Of a DNA stretch of 64,000 nucleotides, positions 37,141 to 45,245 are shown one piece after another; position 1 is the first letter of the stretch, and the number at the start of each line of letters is the position of its first letter. Source of the stretch: Cyanobacteria bacterium SBLK (lineage in GTDB: Bacteria; Cyanobacteriota; Cyanobacteriia; Cyanobacteriales; Spirulinaceae); NCBI GenBank assembly GCA_017746715.1, contig JAGHZQ010000016.1, positions 62,001 through 126,000 on the forward strand. Reading direction: 5' to 3'. A model generated the notes under the pieces. That model had not been told where the DNA came from, did no database searches, and saw only the letters and a list, made by a program, of their open reading frames with translations. Both the position numbers and the translations under genes were made by a program.

Positions 37141-38463
37141 CTAATCGCCAAATTCTAACGCCTTTCCGCGAACTTCTGTATTTATTTTTCCTCGTTCAAA
37201 CGCAACTTGACCGCCAACGATGGTATATTGTGCCCATCCCGTTAAACTCCAGCCTTCAAAAGGACTCCAACCGCATTTAGAAACAACATCCTCACGCAAT
37301 ACGGGATGATAATTTTCTAAATCGACTAAAACTAAATCGGCATCGTACCCTTCTTTAATTTGCCCTTTGTTGGGAATTTGATAGGCCTCCGCAGGTTTTG
37401 CAGACATCCAATTTGCGACTTGTGCGTAGCTGCATTTTCCTTCTTTTGCTTGGGTGAGCATCAATGCCAAAGACGTTTCTACCCCCGGCATTCCCGAAGG
37501 AGAATTGGGATAGCCCTTGGCTTTTTCTTCTAAAGTATGGGGAGCGTGATCCGTGGCGATAAAATCGATAACGCCATCCTTTAATGCCTGCCAGAGAATC
37601 TCATTATCTTTGAGAGATCGCAAGGGGGGATTCATTTGCGCCAAAGTGCCGATCTTTTCGTAAGTGCTTTCATTTAAGAGTAAATGTTGGGGCGTGACTT
37701 CCGTTGTCACCCAAGCAGGTTTTTCTTGACGCAATAATTCCGCTTCATCTCCCGTGGAAAGGTGGAGAATATGGAGGCGACGCTGATATTTTTTCGAGAG
37801 TTTGAGGGCGAGTTGAGTGGCGTTGAGGGCAGCTTGGCGGTCTTGTATGGTGGAGTGAATCGCCGGTTCGGTAATGCCTTGAAATTCCTTGCGGCGATCG
37901 CGAATCCGTTGTTGATCTTCGGCATGGACGGCAATTAAGCGCCTTCCCTCTGCAAAAATAGGTTCGATTTCCGCTTCTGTACTGACCAATAATGCGCCGT
38001 GTGCCGATCCCATAAAAATTTTAATGCCGCAAGCCGGATTTGCCTCTCGCAAATCCGGTAAATTTTCCGCCGTCGCCCCCATAAAAAAGCCATAATTGGC
38101 CAAACACTTTTCTGATGCTCGTTTTAACTTATCGTCGAGTTTTTCCTGCGTTGTCGTTAAGGGGCGCGTATTGGGCATTTCAAGAAAAGAGGTCACTCCT
38201 CCCCGCACGCAAGCGCAAGTTGCCGTAAATAAATCTTCCTTGTGTTCCAAACCCGGTTCGCGAAAGTGGACTTGGGGATCGATAACTCCCGGAAACATTG
38301 TCAATCCTTGTGCGTCGAGGACATCATCTTCGGGATCGGGGGAGATTGCCTCGGCAATGCGGGTAATTTTGCCTTGGTGAATTTGCACGTCTCCAAGAAA
38401 AAATTGCCCGTCGGGTAGGAGAATATTGGCTTGACGAATTAAGCGATCGGTATCGGAAAACAT
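37141..38463 (-). CDS. pyrC: Dihydroorotase
   Basis: A 440-residue amidohydrolase of the class I dihydroorotase type, which interconverts carbamoyl-aspartate and dihydroorotate in pyrimidine synthesis. Seen in sequence: the metal motif DPQVHFREPG (HxxR of class I), FLEMPNTRP substrate loop, HAEDQ and HILHLSTGDE supplying metal His, and the catalytic Asp in IATDHAPHTLEEK. Cytosolic. Length is normal for the family. The neighbouring tRNA and lepB genes are not functionally linked. Confidence 0.92.
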   Translation of the reverse strand: MFSDTDRLIRQANILLPDGQFFLGDVQIHQGKITRIAEAISPDPEDDVLDAQGLTMFPGVIDPQVHFREPGLEHKEDLFTATCACVRGGVTSFLEMPNTRPLTTTQEKLDDKLKRASEKCLANYGFFMGATAENLPDLREANPACGIKIFMGSAHGALLVSTEAEIEPIFAEGRRLIAVHAEDQQRIRDRRKEFQGITEPAIHSTIQDRQAALNATQLALKLSKKYQRRLHILHLSTGDEAELLRQEKPAWVTTEVTPQHLLLNESTYEKIGTLAQMNPPLRSLKDNEILWQALKDGVIDFIATDHAPHTLEEKAKGYPNSPSGMPGVETSLALMLTQAKEGKCSYAQVANWMSAKPAEAYQIPNKGQIKEGYDADLVLVDLENYHPVLREDVVSKCGWSPFEGWSLTGWAQYTIVGGQVAFERGKINTEVRGKALEFGD

Positions 38464-38577
38464 GGGAGGTTAAAATTAAACAACCTACGAGCTATGATAG
38501 AGAAATTAACCCCTAAAATTTTTCCAGTCTCCAAACACTTAATCTTTTGTTGTAATTCAGTCGTTATAGATTAGCTT

Positions 38578-39156
38578 ATGTCTCGGTTACAAAGTACTTC
38601 AGTCGAAGCACTTAAAACGATCGCCCTGAGTGCGGTGCTGGCGATCGGCATCCGTCAGTTTGTTGCTGAAGCCCGTTACATTCCTTCAGAGTCAATGTTG
38701 CCCACCCTCGAGGTCAACGATCGCTTGATGATCGAAAAAATGAGCTATCGATTTCGCAAGCCCGTACGAGGGGATATCATCGTTTTTAACCCGACGGATG
38801 CCTTAGAGCGCCAAAACTTTCACGATGCTTTTATCAAGCGGGTAGTGGGGTTGCCGGGGGAAACCGTGGAATTAAAGGACAGGAAAGTTTACATTGATGG
38901 GAAACCGTTAGAAGAGGATTATATTGCCCGACCGGACTCAACAGAGGTTAATATTTGCCGCTTCCAATCCGATAAGCCCTATCTTGCCTCTCCCGTTACC
39001 ATTCCCGAAGGCTCTTATTTGGTTTTGGGTGACAATCGTAATAATAGTTACGATAGTCGGTGCTGGGGAATTGTCCCTCACGAAAAAATTATCGGTCGTG
39101 CGGCGGTACGTTTTTGGCCTCCCGCTCGTATGGGAGGGGTGGAAAAAGAGGATTAA
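38578..39156 (+). CDS. lepB: Signal peptidase I
   Basis: A 192-residue membrane-anchored serine protease that removes signal peptides. An N-terminal membrane segment ([18 protein letters not shown], ~10-28) precedes the nucleophile Ser in [12 protein letters not shown] and the general-base Lys in [11 protein letters not shown]. Box E is [14 protein letters not shown]. The size is typical of cyanobacterial LepB, which often come in two copies. Single gene, divergent from pyrC. Confidence 0.92.
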   Translation: MSRLQSTSVEALKTIALSAVLAIGIRQFVAEARYIPSESMLPTLEVNDRLMIEKMSYRFRKPVRGDIIVFNPTDALERQNFHDAFIKRVVGLPGETVELKDRKVYIDGKPLEEDYIARPDSTEVNICRFQSDKPYLASPVTIPEGSYLVLGDNRNNSYDSRCWGIVPHEKIIGRAAVRFWPPARMGGVEKED

Positions 39157-39185
39157 TTCTTTTTGCCAGCACTCATCTTATGACT

Positions 39186-40550
39186 TTAGCTCGGGGAGTG
39201 GATGATGCAGGGAAAATCGATGGTAAAAGAACTTCCTTGGCTCGGTTTGCTTTGGAGAGCAAGATGAGCGCTATGGCCCTCGGCGATCGCCCGGACGATG
39301 GCCAAACCCAAACCCGTTCCCCCAGTTTTGCGCGAGCGATCGCTGTCAACGCGGTAGAAGCGATCGAAAATTCGCTCTTGTTCTTCTGAGACAATGCCGA
39401 TTCCCGTATCCTTCACGGTAATGCAGGCATGGCGATCGCGTACCGTTAAACTCACCTCGACTTTACCGCCCCGAGGCGTATATTGCAGGGCATTATCCAT
39501 GAGATTCGAGACCAAACGATACAATTGAGACTCATTGCCCGATACATAAATTTCGCGATCGGGGATTTGGCAGGTTAGGGTAATTTCAGCGCGATCGGCC
39601 AATTCTAAAAATTCCTCGGTTAGATCGCTAACGAGATCGTTTAAACAACAAGGTTGGAAGGGTTCGGGTAAGGGATTTTGTTCGAGGTGGGTCAAAAATA
39701 GCAAATCGGCAATCGTATGACTCAAGCGCCGTCCCTGTCGTTCTACGGTTTGCAGCATGGTTCGGACCTGTTGCGGGTTTTCTCGAGGCATTCGCAAAAT
39801 GGCTTCTACGGTTGCGAGGAGACTGGCAAGGGGCGATCGCAGTTCGTGAGCGACATTAGCGGTAAACTGTTGCTGTTGTCGATAGGCGCGATCGATGGGC
39901 TGCATGGCGAATTTTGAAAGCCACCAACTGGAAAACAAAACCAAAAGAAGGGTTAAGGGATAGCCGATTGCCAAAATCCAGCGAATGCGAACAATTTCTG
40001 CATCAAAAGCGCTTAAGTTGCGTCCGATTTGCAAGTATCCCCAAGAATCATCCCGCGAATGGGTATCGGCACTATGTAGAATTGTGGTGAATTGACGATA
40101 GCGCGTGCCCTTTTCGGTCTGGAATGTTTGCCATGGCGCAGGATTGAAGGTTTCGGACAAAGAGGGGGGTTGATTGGGAGAAAACGCCAAGAGTTGACCT
40201 TGGCGATCGAAGAGGCGAATGTAATAGGTACTGCGATCGCTAATGCCGAGGGTATGGCGTTCGATAAGCGTGGGCGTTTTGTTACATGGTTGTTCTGGCA
40301 AACACAGATCGGGGAAAATTTGCTGCAAGAGTGCGGTGGGTGTTTGTCCTACGGGTAAGAGAGGTTCGACACTATCATGTAGGGTTCCGGCGATCGACTC
40401 GATTTCTCGTTCCATCGCCGTTTGGTTCGATTGAATGGTAGCGCGATCGATGCCAAAACCGGAAATTCCCAAAATAATCCCCATAACTCCGGCATACCAC
40501 AGAGCTAACTGCAAACGACTGCGCTGAAAGAGAGAGCGATCTTGATTCAT
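39186..40550 (-). CDS. rppB: Sensor histidine kinase, RppB/NrsS-like
   Basis: A 454-residue membrane kinase: TM1 (~15-35), a periplasmic sensor region (~36-170) with a Cys pair in DLCLPEQPCN that could be a redox or metal site, TM2 (~172-192). HisKA with phospho-His in ANVAHELRSPLASLLATVEA, N-box NLMDNALQYTPRGG, G1 DTGIGI and G2 GGTGLGLAIV. The closest recognisable type is cyanobacterial RppB, known in Synechocystis as the nickel sensor NrsS. Its cognate regulator gene lies 3 kb away at 43733-44446, beyond an inserted island, whereas the two are normally adjacent. Confidence 0.8.
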   Translation of the reverse strand: MNQDRSLFQRSRLQLALWYAGVMGIILGISGFGIDRATIQSNQTAMEREIESIAGTLHDSVEPLLPVGQTPTALLQQIFPDLCLPEQPCNKTPTLIERHTLGISDRSTYYIRLFDRQGQLLAFSPNQPPSLSETFNPAPWQTFQTEKGTRYRQFTTILHSADTHSRDDSWGYLQIGRNLSAFDAEIVRIRWILAIGYPLTLLLVLFSSWWLSKFAMQPIDRAYRQQQQFTANVAHELRSPLASLLATVEAILRMPRENPQQVRTMLQTVERQGRRLSHTIADLLFLTHLEQNPLPEPFQPCCLNDLVSDLTEEFLELADRAEITLTCQIPDREIYVSGNESQLYRLVSNLMDNALQYTPRGGKVEVSLTVRDRHACITVKDTGIGIVSEEQERIFDRFYRVDSDRSRKTGGTGLGLAIVRAIAEGHSAHLALQSKPSQGSSFTIDFPCIIHSPS

Positions 40551-40712
40551 ATTAGTTTTTAGTTACTCCTCACGGTCTTTAGTATTGGACATTATGAGAT
40601 AATTAAATTTTACGCCTTCTACACAACCTTATGTAGACAATCAAAGTATAGTCTTGACGCATATATAACATAGAGTTAAATTTACCCACTCCTCACTATT
40701 TCTCAAATTGTT

Positions 40713-41678
40713 ATGACCAATAAACTGATATTATCCCCCTCCAAAAATTTACAGACAAAAATAATAGCGATCGCAGTATTATTTATAGCTGTAATTGCTA
40801 TATCTTTTGCAGCAATATTTATTAAATGGAGTGAAGTTGAACTCAGTGCTAATGCAACAACTTTTAATCGCTTTTGGATTGGGACTATAATTTTCTTATT
40901 CTGGAATAGTTTCAATTTTGTTTATCTAAAACTATCTAGTTTACGATGGAATCAAGAGTCTAGAAAAGATAACCCTTACACCAAAAATGTGATTTTACTA
41001 TTGTTGGCATTAGGTTTTTCTGCTCTAATATCTCAATTACTTTGGGTTTGGTCTATCACTCAAATTTCTATTGCTATTTCTACTATATTTCATAATTTAA
41101 CTCCCATATTTACAACCTTGACTGCATGGCTTTTGTTCAATAAGCGTTTTGAGGAAAAATTTTTGATTGGGATGGCGATCGCTATTGTAGGAATTATGAT
41201 TGTTAGCATCCAAGATATACTACAAATAGCGAGTGGTAAAATATCAGGTGAGATAGCTGCTTTATTCTCCGCCGTTTTCTATGCAGTGTACTTACTGATC
41301 GTAGAACAATTACGAACTAAATTAAATGCTACCACGCTATTAATGTGGAGTTGCTTAACTGGAACTATTTTGATTTTACCTGTACTGATAGTTACTGGAG
41401 AACAACTTTTTCCCTATTCATGGGAAGGTTGGTTAGCTGTTATTAGCCTAGCTTTTATCTGTCAATTTTTAGGTCAAGGACTAATCGGTTATAGTCTCAA
41501 TAAATTATCTGCGGGATTTGTTTCTCTATTTTTACTTATCGATCCAGTTATGACAGCTGTTGAAGCGTGGATAATTTTTTCAGAAAATTTAAGTTTATTG
41601 GAATTAATTGCGTTTCTATTAGTTTTATTGGGGATATATTTGGCTTTATCTAGCCAATCTTCTATACACCAGGAATAA
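40713..41678 (+). CDS. DMT-superfamily (EamA) exporter
   Basis: A 321-residue membrane protein with ten predicted helices in two EamA repeats (first ~20-165, second ~185-315), the usual fold of metabolite exporters for amino acids and related compounds. It is the first gene of an AT-rich island (40713-43732) that separates rppB from rppA. The gene is visibly AT-richer than its flanks and has a different codon feel (many ATA, TTA). Cotranscription with the oxygenase and formyltransferase genes downstream is plausible but a 332-base gap intervenes. It may export the product of those enzymes. Confidence 0.8.
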   Translation: MTNKLILSPSKNLQTKIIAIAVLFIAVIAISFAAIFIKWSEVELSANATTFNRFWIGTIIFLFWNSFNFVYLKLSSLRWNQESRKDNPYTKNVILLLLALGFSALISQLLWVWSITQISIAISTIFHNLTPIFTTLTAWLLFNKRFEEKFLIGMAIAIVGIMIVSIQDILQIASGKISGEIAALFSAVFYAVYLLIVEQLRTKLNATTLLMWSCLTGTILILPVLIVTGEQLFPYSWEGWLAVISLAFICQFLGQGLIGYSLNKLSAGFVSLFLLIDPVMTAVEAWIIFSENLSLLELIAFLLVLLGIYLALSSQSSIHQE

Positions 41679-42010
41679 GGACTGTAAATACAAGGGTTTA
41701 TCTACGGCTTTTTCTCCAATTTTTTTGGGAATTTTTAGTAATTAACTTATCTAGTTTCAGGTGCGCTTATTCAAAAATGAATGGGCACTTCTCATACTTA
41801 TTTGTCTTCGATCTTTCTTTTATAATTTTCGGAAAATTTGATATCATTCTGATGATAATTTCAAAATAAATAGCCTCCATTTTATCAGGATAGGGGCCTT
41901 TTTCCTCAAATATTTTATATCATTAAATATTTCTTTATTTCGTCTCTTACTACTTGACCTTATGGACACAGCTGTGGTATTTTCAAGGTATCGATAGCAG
42001 ACAGAAATAG
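41679..42010. other. AT-rich intergenic gap inside the island
   Basis: No open frame, tRNA or convincing hairpin was found in these 332 bases. The composition is strongly AT-rich with several T-runs. It could hold the promoter of the oxygenase gene, but no unambiguous -35/-10 pair stands out. Confidence 0.4.
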
Positions 42011-42724
42011 ATGCCGTTCACCATTACACTCAATCTAGAGAAACAACATCAAAAACGTCAAGAATTTTTCACACACTCTCTAGTAGAATTGTCAGACTTT
42101 TTCTCAAATGAAATCAAAAAAGAATTGCTTAATGATTTGACGAAAATGTTCCTGCTTAACGGAGTAAGGCGCGATTTTACAATGCAGGCCACAGATTGCA
42201 CTCCAAGACGAATGACAAATATTGAATCACGATTTTTACACCAGAATAAACGGATTACTAATCTTTATAACGATACGAGATTAACCAGTTTGCTATGTGA
42301 CGTTGTTGGAGAAAAAGTCTATCCATGTCCCTACGAACCAGAAAAAATTGTGGCAACAAAACTACATAAAGAAGGAGATACGCACGGATGGCACTGGGAT
42401 GACTATTCTCTAGCACTTGTCTTTGTGCTCAAAGCACCGATCCCTTCAGCAGGAGGTATTCTTCAATGCGTACCTCATACGAATTGGAATAGAAAATCTC
42501 CAGACATTATTTCGTGGTTCTTAATAGACAACATTCGCTCGTATTATTTCCCCTCTGGATCGGTTTATCTGATGCAAACAAAAACTACATTGCACCGCGT
42601 TTACCCATTACTCCAAGAAGACGAGGAAAGAATAATTTTGAATTTTGCCTATGCAACAAAACTGGATTTGAGGAATAAAATGAACCATGAAACGGTGGAT
42701 GCACTCTGGAATCCAGAGAGTTGA
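42011..42724 (+). CDS. HalD/BesD-like Fe(II)/2-oxoglutarate oxygenase (hydroxylase-type HxD)
   Basis: A 237-residue protein resembling the BesD/HalD family, which acts on free amino acids such as lysine. The segment KEGDTHGWHWDDYSLALVF contains His128-Trp-Asp130, the distal iron ligand is His195 (TTLHRVYPL) and Arg207 (ERIILNFAYA) is placed to bind 2-oxoglutarate. Chlorinating members replace the Asp with Gly to make room for chloride; here the Asp is intact, so hydroxylation is the better prediction. The following gene is a formyltransferase and the preceding one an exporter. Substrate is not determinable; an amino acid is inferred from the family. Confidence 0.75.
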   Translation: MPFTITLNLEKQHQKRQEFFTHSLVELSDFFSNEIKKELLNDLTKMFLLNGVRRDFTMQATDCTPRRMTNIESRFLHQNKRITNLYNDTRLTSLLCDVVGEKVYPCPYEPEKIVATKLHKEGDTHGWHWDDYSLALVFVLKAPIPSAGGILQCVPHTNWNRKSPDIISWFLIDNIRSYYFPSGSVYLMQTKTTLHRVYPLLQEDEERIILNFAYATKLDLRNKMNHETVDALWNPES

Positions 42725-42805
42725 ATTGGGTAAATCCCTTTTATAAGAAGCCAGAGACGAATCTTAGAAGAACATGAATACAACAATAAAAATGGTGCTG
42801 CAAGC

Positions 42806-43732
42806 ATGAATAAAATCATTTTTCTAGGCTACGGTGAATATGGTGTATCTACACTATCAGGATTAATTCAATCCGATTACCAAGTCATTTTGATTCTCAC
42901 CCATCCATCGAAGAGAGGGGCGATTAATCCCGTTCTCGATCTGGCTCAAAAGCATGAGATCGAACATTATTTTTCTTCACAACTTGTAGAGAAGGAAATA
43001 GTGGAAACTATTGTTAAAATGGAGCCAGATTTTATTGTTTCCACCAATTGGCGCTATCGAATACCCAGCAAAATTCTCAGGATACCTAAAATAGCCGCTT
43101 TAAATGTACATGATTCCTTGCTGCCCAATTATGCGGGACTATCAGCAGAGTATTGGGTAATTAGAAATAACGAAAAACAGACTGGGGTTACAGTCCATAT
43201 CATGTCAGACATTATGGATGCCGGACCCATTGTTTTACAAGAGTCGGTTCTTATTAATAATGATGATACTTCATTTGATGTTGCACGAAAGCAACTTCGT
43301 GTTTATCCAAAAATCATTATAGAAGCCTTGACAGAATTCTCCAATCCCGGATTTACACCCAAGTTAAAAGAATTGAAAGAATACAAGCGTTATCATCGTA
43401 TCACGAAGAGAGATCGCCGAATTCAATGGGAAAAATCTCCTCAAGAGATCTACAATATGTTTAGGGCTCATAGAGATCCCACTCCCAACTGTTTTTTTCT
43501 GTGGAAAAATAAGAAGTTTTGGATAAAATCTCTGGCGTATTCAGACTGCTCTTATTGTGGAGAACCCGGTCGTGTCGTGACTCACCTAGACGAAGGTGTA
43601 GGTGTCGTGACTGGAAGTGGCGTATTAGATTCTCATTATCGCTCCGGTATCATTCTCAAACAGGTATCTAATGAAATGAATTGTTTTCTAGATCCAAAAA
43701 ATATTTTTCCAATTGATGCACAACTTGATTAA
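42806..43732 (+). CDS. Formyltransferase family protein (Fmt/ArnA N-terminal-like)
   Basis: A 308-residue protein of the 10-formyltetrahydrofolate-dependent formyltransferase fold. The catalytic triad is present: Asn100 and His102 in ALNVHDSLLPNYAG and Asp138 in IMDAGPIV. The C-terminal ~90 residues form the OB-like domain seen in Fmt and ArnA. It differs from housekeeping Fmt (SLLPKYRG) in the loop and lacks tRNA-binding features, so it probably formylates a small amine, such as a sugar amine or amino acid. Its stop codon abuts the stop codon of rppA with no base in between. Confidence 0.75.
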   Translation: MNKIIFLGYGEYGVSTLSGLIQSDYQVILILTHPSKRGAINPVLDLAQKHEIEHYFSSQLVEKEIVETIVKMEPDFIVSTNWRYRIPSKILRIPKIAALNVHDSLLPNYAGLSAEYWVIRNNEKQTGVTVHIMSDIMDAGPIVLQESVLINNDDTSFDVARKQLRVYPKIIIEALTEFSNPGFTPKLKELKEYKRYHRITKRDRRIQWEKSPQEIYNMFRAHRDPTPNCFFLWKNKKFWIKSLAYSDCSYCGEPGRVVTHLDEGVGVVTGSGVLDSHYRSGIILKQVSNEMNCFLDPKNIFPIDAQLD

Positions 43733-44446
43733 TTACGATGTTCGTGTGAATTTGAGATGAGAGTTAAAGCGATAACCCGCACCCGGTACCGTTTCAATGG
43801 GACAGGGACAGCCATGACGCGCTAATTTGCGACGCAGCAGGCGCATTTGTGCCGCAACGACATTACTGACGGGCTCCTCATCTACATTCCAAAGCTGATA
43901 GCGTAGTTTGCTTCCCGGAATGATACGATCGCAGTTCTGCATGAGGTACATCAAAAGTTGAAATTCTTTATTCGTCAAAGTAATATTTTGTACCTCCCTC
44001 GATCCCGTCTCGACTTGCAAAATATTATTCGCCGTATCGAGGGTAAAACCCGCTACCGTTAGGTTGAGGGGTTGAAATTGAGGCGATCGCCGTTGCAATG
44101 CCCGCAAACGTGCCAGTAATTCTTCCATCACAAAAGGCTTGACCAAGTAATCATCAGCTCCGGCATCCAATCCCGTCACGCGGTTTTCCGGCTGACCCAA
44201 AGCAGTGAGCATCAGGACGGGTAAAGGATTGTGACGCGATCGCAGTCGTTGGCAGAGTTCCAAACCGGACGTACCCGGTAGCAACCAATCAAAAATTGCA
44301 ACAGTGTAATCCGTCCATTTATCCTCCAAATAATCCCCAGCGCGATCGCCGTCCGTCACCCAATCTACGATATATTTCTCTTCCTCGAGCACGCGAGCGA
44401 TCGCCTGTCCCAAATCTTCTTCGTCTTCCACCAACAGAATTCGCAT
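43733..44446 (-). CDS. rppA: OmpR-type response regulator, RppA/NrsR-like
   Basis: About 237 residues from ATG 44446 (MRILLVEDEEDLGQAI); a start at 44467 would add seven unusual residues. Receiver domain ~1-120 (acidic pocket EDEED, phospho-Asp in AIFDWLLPG, KPFVMEE) and a winged-helix DNA-binding domain ~135-235 (LTNKEFQLLMYLM, VSNVVAAQMRLLRRKL, VPGAGYRF). RppA/NrsR activates nickel-efflux genes in Synechocystis; here it is divergent from a matching efflux operon, which supports the same role. Its C-terminus (SHLKFTRTS) directly touches the island edge and may be an altered end. Confidence 0.85.
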   Translation of the reverse strand: MRILLVEDEEDLGQAIARVLEEEKYIVDWVTDGDRAGDYLEDKWTDYTVAIFDWLLPGTSGLELCQRLRSRHNPLPVLMLTALGQPENRVTGLDAGADDYLVKPFVMEELLARLRALQRRSPQFQPLNLTVAGFTLDTANNILQVETGSREVQNITLTNKEFQLLMYLMQNCDRIIPGSKLRYQLWNVDEEPVSNVVAAQMRLLRRKLARHGCPCPIETVPGAGYRFNSHLKFTRTS

Positions 44447-44564
44447 TGCACCCGAAATAGTAACCACGGCATCGATTTTAACAAGCCCTTCATCATTTCA
44501 TCTGGATTTCATCGCCCCTATGGCAAACTGTGGAGGATTCTTTAGCACAGATGAAGGAGAGACA

Positions 44565-45227
44565 ATGAAACCCTTGTCATTATTGAGTTCTGTACTTGCT
44601 GTCAGTTTGACGATCGCATCCCCTGCTTTCGGACATGCCGGTCATGGGGACGAATTCCAAGCCACGGGAGGCGTAAATCGCGTGGAAGTGAAGACCGAGA
44701 CGGATTCCCTTTTAGGTATTCAAGTCAAACCCATTCAAACCACCGTCCCCGGAACTTCTAATGTACTCATTCCCGTAACGGCATTGGTGGATGATAATGG
44801 CCGGCAACTGGTTTTCGTGCAGTACGAGAATTTTTACGAGCCAGTCGATGTCACCACGGGAGCGACTCAAGGGGAACTCATTGAAGTCACTCAAGGGTTA
44901 TCTATTGGAGAAAAATTGGTCGCGCAAGGGAGTTTATCCCTCTATGCCGAGTCTCGCAAAACCAAAACTGCAGGGGATGAACCCAGTCCAGAGATCGCCT
45001 CTTCCGAACCTAGTCCCGCAGTTACTTCCGATGGGGCTCACCCTCGAGCGGATGCAGAAGGCGTGCCTCACAGCCACGATAACGCGGGGAATATGGTCAA
45101 AATAGAGCGATCGAATGGCGCTCTAACGATGATAGTGGGTGCGATTGGAGGAGGAGTTGCATTGGTTATCGGCCTGTTTGCGTTCCTCGGTGGAGGCAAA
45201 AAGAAAAACTTATTCTCCGATGATTAA
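44565..45227 (+). CDS. Short periplasmic membrane-fusion-type protein, NrsB-like
   Basis: About 220 residues from ATG 44565 (AAGGAGAG just upstream); the longer frame from 44520 lacks a site. Signal peptide ~1-22, then a His-rich mature start (HAGHGDEF). A CzcB-like membrane-proximal domain follows (VLIPVTALVDDNGRQLVFVQ, EVTQGLSIGEKLVAQGSL), then a second His-rich stretch (HPRADAEGVPHSHDN) and a C-terminal membrane helix with a basic tail. Typical membrane-fusion proteins are 350-500 residues; the coiled-coil and lipoyl parts are missing here. Nickel/cobalt binding is inferred from His content and context. Confidence 0.7.
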   Translation: MKPLSLLSSVLAVSLTIASPAFGHAGHGDEFQATGGVNRVEVKTETDSLLGIQVKPIQTTVPGTSNVLIPVTALVDDNGRQLVFVQYENFYEPVDVTTGATQGELIEVTQGLSIGEKLVAQGSLSLYAESRKTKTAGDEPSPEIASSEPSPAVTSDGAHPRADAEGVPHSHDNAGNMVKIERSNGALTMIVGAIGGGVALVIGLFAFLGGGKKKNLFSDD

Positions 45228-45245
45228 AGGAGGATTTGAGAAAAA

